From assembly GCF_022201045.2 (NCBI RefSeq), contig NC_068563.1, positions 28,431,001 through 28,495,000 on the forward strand: a stretch of 64,000 nucleotides of DNA. Direction: 5' to 3'. Both the position numbers and the translations under genes were made by a program. The DNA comes from Citrus sinensis (Eukaryota; Streptophyta; Magnoliopsida; Sapindales; Rutaceae). How positions within the stretch are numbered: the first letter of the stretch is position 1; each line of letters starts with the position of its first letter. The notes below the pieces were generated by a model. That model searched no databases and was not told the origin of the DNA. It saw nothing but the letters and a program-made list of their open reading frames with translations. Below, piece by piece: positions 1 to 11,876 of the stretch.

Positions 1-1616
1 TTTTGAATAGCGAAAGTAAAATAAAAAATTAATTATTATTTTTTTATTGAAATTAATTACTTTAATTGCCATATAAACTCTAATGTTAAATATTCTATTT
101 ATTAAACATTTTTTTAAAATAAACATATTTGAAATTGGGCAACGGGTTCTAGTACCAAGTGTAGGAAATGGAAACAATTGGGCATTACCATCAGTACCCC
201 ACTCACATTCTAGTTACACCCTTTTTTTTTTTAATTTTTTCCTTATTACGGAACAATCGAATTCCATATAGAATCGAAGTTCAATGCATCACCTTTCTTT
301 AAGATACAAATGATTTGATTTCTGAGGTGTTGGAAATAGAAAAACTTATTTTCATTATCACCATGCCATAACTTGGAAGATTCTAAGGTGTCTAACACAA
401 CACATAAGGTGCTAAATATGGATAAATCAATTTAAGGCTCAAAGGAGGCTACTATAGAATTTTTAGATTTAGGTCTTTAAGTACCTTTTAAATATTACGT
501 CTAATAGTAATATATTAAGTGTTATAACTTTTTAAATTAGACTCAGTTAGGGCTTTTCAGTAATAATTCCAGAGTAATAACGAGCATTTTAAATTTTTTT
601 ATTTTAAATTCTCTCTCAAATGATATGTCATTTTTTGAATGGTTAATAAGTATTTATAATATCTATATAAATTGATTGTGATATTTCACCAACTAATTGA
701 TGGATATCACACCATTAGAGATAGTTAAGATGTGAATTAGCTTATAAAAATAGTGAAAAACTCACTGTTTCTACATTAATAATAAAAAAATTAAAAGAAT
801 AAAAATATGTAAAATCCCTAAAATCAAAAATCAAAAATTCACATCAATCTCTAAATCACACTTGGACATAGCCACCGGCCACCAATGTCAAAACATGAAA
901 ACACGTCCCGACTAATTGTAGATGTGTTGAAAATGATTATCAATAAAATTAAATATTTTGATTTTTTTTTTCGTTGGCTCTTATTATTTTGTTCAAAATT
1001 TATTTATTTTTATCAATTCACACCAAGCCGAATTTATTTCCCGGGCCCCGCCACTGTTCTAAAGTCCAAAAGGCACAAATGTGATTAATGATTTTGTTTC
1101 ATTGGGGGCATATGTTTCAAGTTTATGTGAAATTTTCCATGTGCAATATCACCTACATGCTTCTGTCTTGATACATGTATGTTCCATCAACCTTTCAGCA
1201 TCATTTATGTATGGACCACAGCATCACCTAATTTTCCTTTATTTCTAGAAGCCGAGGCAAAGTGGTCATTTTGCGCATCACTACAGATTAGCACTATTTC
1301 CCAAGAATTGTCTTCTTGGCATTTTTGTATGCGTTGGTAAGATCAGGGCTGCCAAACTGAATGAATCAATCAATGCTTTAGCCTCATTTCATCTGCATTT
1401 GTGAAGGAATTAACCAGAAGCGATGCAGGGATACTTGATAATTCAGATTCATTCACATTTAACTATGATATCATGGCATAATTTACCAAAACTTGTGGAA
1501 GACAAAACTGCGGACAGGCTCTATAGAAAATATACATTTGGCAGTCAACTTATTGGTAAGGAAACAGAAGGTCTGTCATGCCGTATGTTGAAAAAAAGGA
1601 TCTGGCGTAGAGAATC
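1..1616. other. Intergenic, downstream of the ankyrin gene
   Basis: AT-rich DNA with short runs of T and A. No open frame here has recognisable protein similarity. The last few hundred bases before 1617 probably hold the 3' untranslated region and polyadenylation site of the ankyrin gene, which is read leftward. Confidence 0.6.
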
Positions 1617-3821
1617 TTAAATTGCATACAATTTCTTATAGTCATTGTTTAGGACCTCGGTATCTGACATCATGTTTATTGACCCGGACTTCGACCTGCT
1701 GCCCATGGATGATTTTCGTATGCTTCTCATGTTTGAGTCCTCAATCCGGTGCCTAATTACCCAGTAAATCATAGTACCCAAAGTAGCAGCCATTATTACA
1801 GCTCCTACGATTGTAACTGCAACGGCCATCCACTTCTCGCGCTTGCCCACCACGATGAATGACATCGCCAAGTATGCTACTGAGATAAGCACACAGGCCA
1901 GCCACATCAACTTGTTAATAACTGCCATCAATTGCCTCTTTGCCTTGCTTTCTATGACCACAACTGAAGTTTGCACAACAACAACCGCCAAAGAAATGAA
2001 GAGGGCAATAGAATCAAAGACGAAAAAGATTATAAAGGCAGGTTTTTGAGAAACATGGGCTTCGCCAAGCGCGACGCCATCAACAGCTTCTTCTGGTTTA
2101 TCAACAAACTGGCCAGGGACTTGGAAAATGGCTGCAAATGCAATCGTAGCTATAAGGACAGCAACGACAGTTGTGGAGTTGATCGCGTTGTTCAGACCTT
2201 CAGCATGCATTTTGTGGAGGCGTTTTGCAATGCCGTGCACGCGTCTTCTCGTCTGTCGGGTGTGTTCTAGTTGGTAGTGCACTTCATGCTTTATATCACT
2301 TACAGTTTGTTTCAACTCACGAGCTGGGTTGTTTTGGGGTTTCATGTTTTTGGCACTTTCAACCCCATGTTCGCGCAGGAGGGCCGCAAGGTTGCTGTGC
2401 CCTGTTTTCTCAGCCGTGTCAAGGGCAGTTTCACCAGTCCTGTTAACTCCATTTAGGTTAGTTTCACTATTTGCCAGTAGCAACCTAACAATCTGCACAA
2501 CCAGAACAGACATTGTCAGCTTTACCACTCATTTGACCTTTTTTCATGGAAGAACCAAAGAAGTATTTATATCTTTCTGCAGTTTTGACATCAACTGATG
2601 TTAAGTGGAGTAATCTGCATACATCTTTTTCCTTTAAGCTATTGATATTTTTAAGATTCAAAAGCTTCAAATAATGTGTTCTAATTATCAGAGAAGCTAA
2701 CTTAACTACCATAAAGTTGCTAGATATGTCAGGATTTCGTTTAGAATTCAACTGGCAGATCACATCCAAAACCTTATAGAAAGGAATTTATCAATATTAT
2801 TATTATAATCAGCAAGAATGATATGAGTTAAAACAGATAAGGATTCTTATGCCCATGATGGTTCAAATATTTGGAATTCTTAAGAAACTTAAACTTCATC
2901 AAAGTTAACTTGATTGGATTTTTGGAACTTCTCCCATCTAATTTACCAAATTTCTCCACAAGATACAAAACAATAAATCTATGGAGCTTTGAGTTACCTG
3001 TTCTCTACCCTTTCTGGTTGCTATATGCAATGGTGAATTGCCTTTGGTATCTACCATGTTTACAGATGCCGGTTCTGCCTTAATCAGCTCCTGTACCACC
3101 TCAATGTTTTGTCCCTTCACCGCCATGTGAAGTGCCGTTTGGCCTTTTTTATCAGTTCGGATTGCAATCACAGAATCTGCTGCTAAAAGTGTCTTCAAGA
3201 CCTCCAAACGGCCATTCCTCGCGGCGGAATGCAGGGCAGTTTTCCCATTACTTCTAGATATTGTTATTAGGCTACTTTCTGCTTCTATCAAAAAGTTCAG
3301 CACCTCTACATGCCCTTGCATCGCAGCCGTATGCAAAGCCGTGGTGTTAGTTAAATCTACTGTCATAGCCAATTCTGGATACACCGCCAGTAGTACTTTC
3401 AATACCTCTAAGACAATACAAAACCATAACTCAAGTTAACAATCATCAAAAAGTCAATACCAGACAATTAAAAAGGCTTATATCAAGACATACCCAAATG
3501 CCCTTCTTTGGCAGCAATGTGGAATGCATCAAAGCCATTTCTAGCTTTGATGCCAGCATCAGCAAGATCATAACACTTGATCATCTCTGCGACCAAATCC
3601 ACATGACCATATTCCGCGGCAACATACAGAGCTGTTTCACCAGATTGGTTTTGTTTCGGCAATAATTCCTTCAATTTAGCCTCTTCAGTACCAGTTAGAA
3701 TATCTTTCACCTCATCAAGATTTCCAGCCCTTGCAGCAGAATGCAAGGCGGTATCATCGCGTTTTCCAGTTAACTGTTTAGTCATCTTTTTCTTAGGCTG
3801 TCCACCCGGTGCTTCCTCCAT
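1617..3821 (-). CDS. Ankyrin-repeat PGG-domain membrane protein (ITN1/ANK1-like)
   Basis: Three coding exons on the minus strand: 3494-3821, 2998-3407 and 1617-2492. Donors are GTATGT and GTAACT and acceptors are TTAG and GCAG. Phases join to 1614 nt, or 537 residues. Residues about 20-300 hold ankyrin repeats with the usual TALHxAA, GxTALH and SPLHIATRKG cores. Residues about 344-460 form the PGG domain: LNNAINSTTVVAVLIATIAF begins the first of about four hydrophobic segments, giving a membrane-anchored C-terminus with cytosolic repeats. The family includes Arabidopsis ITN1 and ACD6 relatives, linked to salt, ABA and defence signalling; the partner and exact role here are unknown. A TATAAATA sequence lies at 3865-3872, only 44 nt before the ATG, so the 5' leader would be short or the real start site lies further up. 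The start codon is the first in-frame ATG after an AT-rich leader. Confidence 0.93.
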
Positions 3822-5686
3822 TTGATTAATTTATCGAACACACACAATCTTTCTCTCCCTGAGCTATTTATAATCAATAGCTCAAAAGCTCTTTTATTCT
3901 CTCTCCCAGCACAAACCCAGATCAAAACCCGATTCTTTCATCACAAAAGATCATTGAGTTCGTTTCGTCGAAAGGCCAAAACTTTGTGGCTCTGTTTCTA
4001 CCTCTCTGCCTTGATCACCTGTCTCTTCAAGTCCAAATTATTGACCTGTTCACAGAAAAGACCGCCCCCACCATCAATGAATCCAGCTACAATTACTCAT
4101 CCAAAACATGAACATGAAAGAGTAAACAAACCCCAAGTATAAAGAAAGAACACAGGGTTCTCTTCATCACGATCGATGAAAAAAATAAGCTCTAATAACT
4201 TTATCAAAAATAATAAAAACCATCACCCTCATAAAGTACATCAAACAAAACAATGTGTAGCTTTTCTTCTTCTTCTTCTTCTTCTTCTTTTTTCTTTTTT
4301 CCTCTAACAGTTACTAGATTCGAAATAAGAACCAAAAACGTATGAACATAAACATGCATGATTTTACCATGGTTTGAACGAAGGAGAATCTTTGGCTCTC
4401 CTCCTTCAAACCCATAAGAGCCCATAATGTTAACAAACCGAAAAAAGGTACAAAAAAGACAGCCTTTGAACAGATTATAAAATACAAGAAAAACAAAATC
4501 TTCACACCTTTTGCAGGTTCTTTATTTCGATGGAAAAAGGAGCAAAAGAAGAAGAAGAACAAAGGAATATAATGTAAGACAGATATTAAAATGATTATAA
4601 TTAAAGGCGCAAAAACATTAAAAACACGCACATGTAAAGCAGCAACAAAAACTTTATTGTTTGTGAATCTGAGATCAAAGCCGGGGGAGTTATAAACAGA
4701 AAGCCAATCTCTAAACACTAATAAAGAGGAGACTTTTATTTTTTTTTCATTTTTTGTGTATGTAAAGGTGGTGATGATGACAACGTTGGCTTGAACATTT
4801 TCTATTCTTTTTCAGAATCAAAATTATAATGTTCAGATAAAAACAAAAAAAAAAAAAGAAATATAGGGAAAATAGAAGCAAAACCAGAGGTGGGAATGGC
4901 CTTGGAGAGCAACCGAAATAACAGAAGCACGCGCGCAATTTGTCTTTCCATGACCCAACAGTGCTCTACACGTTGACTGTTCTGCTATTTAAATGTTTCA
5001 GATAATTTCGGGCAAAACTGCTGTCATAAATAAATCAAATTGGCCAGTCTATTTATCTAAAGCAATTTTGAAATTGAATTAAATTATTTCCTACTTCCAA
5101 AATGGATTTTAATATGTTTTCTAGAACTTATAGTCACACGCACTATAAAGTAATTCTGTGAGTGTTTTATAGTTGATATGGTAAAATCTTGTAAGAAAAT
5201 AAGAAGTTTAAGATTTGAATCTTTCGCTCGTAGAAGTAGGGGAGGAGATTGGATTGTTAAAAAATTTAATAATAGAAAAAAAATTTAAAATATTTATATT
5301 CATGACAAAAGTGAGTCAAGTTATAAAAGAAAAAAGAAAAGAAAAGCTTTTGTCATTTCTTCTTTTTTATAAAAAAAGAAAAGAAAAATTATTATGTGTG
5401 TGTCTGTAAACAATAGTTTTCACTGCATTGTAAATCGCAGCAAACTTTCTAAAATAATACAGTTATAAAAAAAAAATGTAAAATTTAAAAAAAAAACATA
5501 TATATATACAATTTTACATAAAACACGTGAAAATTTTAAAAGAATTCAGGATATTCATAGAAGGCTGCAACTTGCAAGAATTTATGAGCACTTATTGTTA
5601 GTGCCCCCCAATTGTGAGTGTTTATGACGCGCTTTGACCTGCGTGGATTTACACTCTTCAATGAGCACCATGCTTTTTTTGTGTGT

Positions 5687-5706
5687 GGGGGGGGGGGGGG
5701 GGGGGG
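5687..5706. repeat. Poly-G tract (20 G)
   Basis: Twenty consecutive G, preceded by a short GT repeat. A mononucleotide run of this kind is length-unstable and prone to sequencing error, and could form G-quadruplex structures. Confidence 0.9.
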
Positions 5707-8673
5707 TGTGGCCCGGTGGGTTTCTTTCATTCCAAAATTATAATCCGATATAATTTTTAGAATATTAAATTAACGATGGCGATGGCAATTGCACCATTTA
5801 ACAATAGTGGGTCGCAGGTACACATTAGACATTACTCAGATTTGCCAATTTGCCGTTAAATCTTAGCTACTCGGCTACTCCTTTCACATGGGTGACTCAT
5901 ACATGTCCGATTCTGATGACAAACATTCTTCACCGTCCGATCAAAGCCACGTAGGATCAGATGATGCCAAAGTGAAATCTTTGTGATGACCCTCGTTGAT
6001 TATGTCACGGGTGGGGCCAGTTATCATTTGTTTGGACATTGGAGGCGTGGGATTTTCAAAACGACATTGACTTGGATGTTGTAAAAACGAAAAAGCACCC
6101 AGATTAAAAACGACACGCTTTTTTTCGTTGATGGGTTCCATTATTTTGGTCCCACAGCATTGGAAATAAAATTTTTTATTATGTATAAAATAATTGCTAC
6201 TTGGTATCAACTTATGCTCTCCTTCTTTTTGTTTTTAAATTATATTTATGCTCCTTTAATTTATAAATTCTTTTACTTTTTTCATGATTAAAATCCTATA
6301 AGCTTGTTTTTTTAGGAAATAATGTTTCAGTATCAACTATCAAACTATAGAGCACGTTGAAAGTAATTTTTTGGGACTGTATAAAAGAGTCAATATTAAT
6401 AAATAATCTCTTGTATAAAAAATTAAACAAAAGATTATTTATATAATTTTTCGTTTATTTTTTTCCTCCTCTTATATTTCGTCGGCAAGCGTGGAATCAC
6501 AATGAGATGGTTGATAAAAAATAAGGGTTCAATTAAAATTTATTTTATTTTCTTTCTTTATAAATTTTATTATTTGGCTCCTTTTAAGTTCATTACTTTT
6601 ACGCGGTAACTCTTTATATTTATCTTTTCATATCATGACCCCACCATATCAAAATCATACTTCACTGTTTGGCATCACCGCTAACAATTGCATATCTCCA
6701 TAATATTTCAAAAAGTTTTATTTTTCATAATTTTCCATAATTTGAAGCGCTTGCTTAAAGTCAATAACCACTTTACCCAATTGAAAAAGACACATCCAAT
6801 TACACATGTGAAGTGGTAAAACGCTCACGTATGACACAGCATAGCCGAAGGTGACGAAGCCACAAACGCGGGACCCAACCGGCTCGTGCTTTGGGTCCAC
6901 GCGGGTGAACCGCGAGTGATTTTTGAACGGACATGAGAACGCCCACGTTGTGCACGACGCGCTGACAAAACCATCGCCTCTTCATTTATGTCGTGATAGT
7001 TTTAGAATGCTTAGTTCGTATTCACTGCACCCCACGCGGTCCAATTTATAAGACACGCGCTTTGTGACCCGACAAGAACTTAAACTTGCATGTGGCTGTA
7101 TCCATATTAACGGATACCGAGAGATCCCAACAAACAAACAAACGACCAAAAACTAACAGTATTTCCTTAATTTAAGCTCAGAGAATAATTTGTTGCCTGA
7201 ATTTTAGCTGGGATTTTCGCTAATCAGATTCTATTATCTCAATAATCGTCACAATTTTTAACGATTTTTTTTATCATAACAAGCTTTATGGATCATACAA
7301 TGAAAATTTATGTACTTTGTGTATATGAATTATGGGCTTATTCTAATTTCTGATTATTAGGATTGATGTCGACGTTCATTAAATTAGTGAAAGAAACTGA
7401 AGAAGAATCGAGATCCGAGGGGTGGCAAAACTTTTAGCGTTCAATAAAAGTGAAAGCTAGTCCCATGGTGAAAAGTGAAAACTGGTTCCATGTTTCATGT
7501 GAAAAAAATTAAAAAGGGCCTACTCAGAGATGAGTTTTACCAATATAGTGATTCTCATGTGAATGCAATTGTTAATGGTCAAAAGGAAAAAAAAAAAGAA
7601 AAAGAAAAAGAAATACGTAGTGTTCTTGAAATATTATTTTTCAAATAAGGGGCAAAAACCCATCCCCAAATCTAATTAAATCAATGGTAATGCATCACTG
7701 TAAAAGAATGAAATACAGAAAGCCAAGACAACATTAACAAATTAGCATTTACCCACAAGCGAATATATGTGGGGTTACCCTAGACCCTAGAAAAGTTAAG
7801 TGCTTCATGTCGAAGGAAGCTAAAAAGTTAGCAATAATTGCCTACAAAATCTTCAGCATTATGCATATATACCTTTCAAGAAAGCACTCATCTGAGCCCC
7901 AGAAATTGGATACGCGCTCATTAAAGTAAATATTCCGAGAAAAATATACATAAGCTCACATGGAGGGCGAGCAAGAAACCAATATAAAGTCCAAACAAAG
8001 CCACCCCATAACTTTTCACATGGTGGAAAATTGCTTTCTTTTAGGAGCAAGTATAAATTATAAGCCTGCAACAGACTGCAGAATGGTTGCAACAATGGGG
8101 AATCATCTGCCGCACGTGCAAACCGGACATGATTCTTCCAGACATGGTTGGCCGCTAATTTGTCCGTGCCTAAATCAGTGCACATATAATGCTGCTAAAA
8201 CGTTGCTGTCAATCTCTTTAATATATAGAAATAATGGTAATATGATATATTTTATGCAGAACGTTAAATATATACATACAATATATATTTATTTGCTTTG
8301 ATATTGAAGTTCCATTGACTGGGCTTGTGTTGACTACTGAATTTAGCCTGCGTTTGCTCTCATCATCAGCATAGTTAATAAAAGACCAATGGTGTAACGA
8401 TAAGAAGGGCCTTTCTTGGAAGTTTGAATAAAGATACAAAGAAAGCAAAGGATTACGTAAACACAAAACTACTGTCAAGTCATGACGATAAGCCAGTCTT
8501 CTAGAACCGTTGTGCAATAAACTTTCTTTCGTTTTGGGCAAATATCCCGCTAATGAGCACTCAAAACCAACTAATTGACACGGGCCGGGTAGGGGATAAG
8601 GCGTTAAACCCAACAAAGATATTTCACTCAAGCACAAAGTCTGAATAGAGGTAGGAGCTAGGTTGAGTGAGTA

Positions 8674-9038
8674 AGTGCATGTTTGGTAGGCGGTTACAAA
8701 TACTTATTTAATTTCATAATTTTATAATAATTTTTATTATTGTTTAGTTATTTTTTTAGTAGAGTTTTTATAACTTAAATAAGTTATTTTATTTCTACTA
8801 ATAAAAGCTCAAATTTTGAATTTTTAAGAATAGAGATTAAAAAGTTTTTTTTTTAAATATTAAAATATCTTATACTTATTTGACAATTTTATTTTATTCT
8901 TTTTATAACATAATTTAAAAAAATTTACCTATTAAAGTAATTTTATAAATTTTTATTACCAATTAAACAATTAAAATTTTTTAAATAAAAATTTTATTTA
9001 AATAAACTCTACTTAAAAAACTGCACCAAACGGATTAC
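8674..9038. mobile_element. Possible degenerate MITE
   Basis: The left edge contains GCATGTTTGGTAGGCGG. The right edge, read on the opposite strand, contains CCGTTTGGTGCAG. The interior is extremely AT-rich and non-coding. Imperfect inverted ends around a GTTTGGT core are typical of plant miniature elements. No convincing target-site duplication could be fixed, so the boundaries are approximate. Confidence 0.35.
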
Positions 9039-9655
9039 CGAAAAACTATTGAGAAATCAAAACAACTTCTCTTGTTCATAGCTAACTAGTAAGATAAAAG
9101 TCAAAAACCACTGCTAACACAAGGAAGCAGATTTCTATACTAAGAGTATATAATTGATTGATCATTGATAGAGTGGCCCAAATTTCGTTGGTTATAAAAA
9201 TAACGCAGCCATGTCAACTCAAAATCTCAATCACAAATGTCCTAGTGTATCGACAACTAATCTTCAATTGCGGCTGACTAATTGTGTAGGTTAGGCATGA
9301 GAAAAATCTTCATCATATGATTAAAATTCATTTTGTACCAATTCAATGTCAAAAAAAAAAAAAAAAAAAAAAAGGGGGCCATAAATATGAAAAGAGAAAC
9401 AAACAAGATACTCTAGAAGTCTAGATGCATGATAAGTTAGGAGATAACTACGGAAGCAACCAAAGTCTAAAATGCTACTGATTAGATGATAATAGTGAAA
9501 ACGTTTCTTGCCAACCTTCTCAGCTTCTCTCTCATTGACAGATTGACTCCACCTTTCGAAAAGGTGTTTTTGACCCAGCAGGGATCTCCCTTGTCTTGCG
9601 TGAACAAGTGGATATACTTTTCTTTATCTTACAACCTAAGGCTTCGTGGAACTTA

Positions 9656-10738
9656 AGGCATCTTCAATATAGCACTAAACCTAACATCAAATCATTTTTT
9701 ATATGGATATTATTTTTGGTATAAAATACTTTTTTAATATAACACCAAAATCAACACCAAAATAGTGTAATGAATATGATTGCACCAAATATGGTGTAAC
9801 ACTATTCATTACACTATATTTGGTGCTACGAAAAAAATCTCAAATATTTTGATTACTTTATCTTATTTACATATATATCCTATTTTATATAATATTTTAA
9901 GTTATTATTATTATTATTATTATTTTAATTTTTGAATATTATACTAATATTTTAAATAAAAAATATTCAACACAAAAATTAATAATAAAAATAAAAATGC
10001 CAATAACATTAATTAGTAGATTACACATTACAAAATTAAAATTACAAAATTAAATTAACACAAATTAAAAAAGCTACTGCTACTAGCATAAATTAGAACA
10101 ATTATTTAGTAATGTTGGAGATCATTATTAGATCCTCCAATATCATCAAAATATTGGCCAATATGATAATCGAAGATGAACGTGATATTAATGCAACAAT
10201 TAATGATTGGATGCAAGCTGCAATACCAACCGTGGATATGAGCGTAGATGAGAATACTAGATTTCAAGAATTTCTTACTCGACACAAACAAATCAAGTAT
10301 AAAGAGGCTCACATTGCACTCCGAAATGCACTAATTGATCATTTATGGAATGAATTTAGTAATTCGAATAACTAGAGTATTATTGTTATTGTATTGTATT
10401 TTTCTATATTATTGTTGTTATTTATTGTTATTGTATTTTTCTATATTAATGTAATGTTTAATTTTCATAATGTACTAATTTAGTTAATTAAATGCAAATT
10501 TAATAACTTTCTATATTTTTTTTGTTAATCGATATAAAATTACTTATTACTTAATTATCTATATTAACAGTAATATTTATTGTGTTAATTGAATTAATTC
10601 TTGAGAATTAAAGGAATAAAAAAAAGAATATTCTTTTTGGTGTAAATGGGTTGGAGATGAAATAGTAATTTGGTGTGAAAAATATACATTTTTGGTGTTG
10701 GTGTTACACCAAAATGGTGTTATGCATTGGAGATGGCC
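9656..10738. mobile_element. Tourist/PIF-Harbinger-derived element (1.08 kb) with TTA target duplication
   Basis: The left end reads AGGCATCTTCAATA and the right end, reverse-complemented, GGCCATCTCCAATGC: imperfect terminal inverted repeats. Both ends are flanked by TTA (9653-9655 and 10739-10741), the usual PIF/Harbinger target duplication. A frame at 10112-10375 ends KEAHIALRNALIDHLW, which resembles the C-terminus encoded next to plant Harbinger transposases. No DDE catalytic domain is present, so the copy is non-autonomous. A strong internal palindrome lies at 9782-9826. Confidence 0.72.
9782..9826. repeat. Internal palindrome of the Harbinger-derived element
   Basis: GCACCAAATATGGTGTAA is followed, after a short spacer, by its near reverse complement TTACACTATATTTGGTGC. 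The transcript would form a hairpin of about 17 base pairs with a few mismatches. The motif resembles the subterminal repeats of the same element near 10690-10730. Confidence 0.75.
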
Positions 10739-11876
10739 TTACAAACAACTTAAAAAAACAAATTGATCTAACTGAACTTTAGGGAGACGTAACGTACATA
10801 GCCAATTGAAAATAGAACAGGTTTTGGTAATTGTTAAGCCATTTAAATAGGCATCCATCCCTGCGATGATATTCCCCTTCAAAGGAAGAGCATTACTGCC
10901 AGTTCCTCATTAAGTCTCTTACACTAAGAGCATACTTTAGTACTTTAATCGATACCAAAGTCAATTTATGACTTCAAACACCAATTTCACCTTATGGACA
11001 TGCTGCAAATTCCATACACTTTTTTTTTTGGTGGGGGGGTGGTGGGGGGGAGGAGAATCAAGAAATGGGAGTAATACCTTTAACTCATGGGGAACTTAAG
11101 TCCTAAAATATGGAATTAGATTTCGTGGTCCAATATCACACCATCTAGTGTACTTTACTTGAATCGGGAGTTTAGCATTCAAAAGGCACCTCCTCATAAA
11201 GAGTTGCCATCAAATTAAATCAATACTTAAATTCATTTTGTAAGTTACCTGATTTTATATTTATTTCCTAAACTACAAAATTTATTTATTTATTTATTTA
11301 CAAGAAAATAAATGTCAAATAATCACGTTTAATATGTTTTTTATTTATAAAAACAAATAAGATATCATTTATACTCGGCTATAAAAAAATAAAAAATAAA
11401 AAAATAAATAGTTATCTTCAGACTCGAAGAAAGTTGAGACCTAATTAAATTTCAGATTAAAAAAATAATAATAATAACGCTACCTTACCTTCTCTGACCT
11501 ATTTCTAGGTTTATAAATCAGAAATCGATATTCTCGCTCTAGAAGGATAGCTTGCGTCCAATGCAAGCTTGGTGCCAATTACACAAAAGAGCACACAACA
11601 GGGTCATACTGCAGCGTGAAATATCATTAAAACAAGTCGGATAAATATAATCAATTAACTCACGAAAGACTTACAATAATTTTGATGAAAACAGTCACGT
11701 GCATCAATTAGCAAAGAAAAATAAATGCACTTGCATAATCATGCCTTTATCTTGTGTTGATTAACTATACCTTTTTAGAGAAAGAATCTAGTACGTCTCC
11801 TTCAATTCTACTGTTTATCAACTATAATGTAAAATATTAGTGGAGGAAAAGCAAAGCCGCAGACTGCCATGGGCTC
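10739..11876. other. Intergenic, downstream of the Nudix gene
   Basis: No gene seen. It holds a G-rich run at about 11030-11053 (several runs of three or more G) and AT-rich simple sequence. The part just below 11877 probably carries the 3' UTR of the leftward Nudix gene. Confidence 0.5.

Larger units (their letters stand above)
3822..9655. other. Gene-poor intergenic region with simple repeats
   Basis: No gene recognised. It contains a (TTC)n tract near 4262-4292, a run of 20 G at 5687-5706, purine-rich AAG tracts near 7600, and a possible degenerate MITE at 8674-9038. Open frames at 7859-8637 on both strands resemble no family I know. Confidence 0.55.

Noticed and set aside
7859-8637. Open frames on both strands, one with a hydrophobic stretch ending at a GTATAT donor-like site
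   Set aside because: No recognisable family, no matching upstream exon with coding character, and overlapping frames on both strands of similar length suggest chance.
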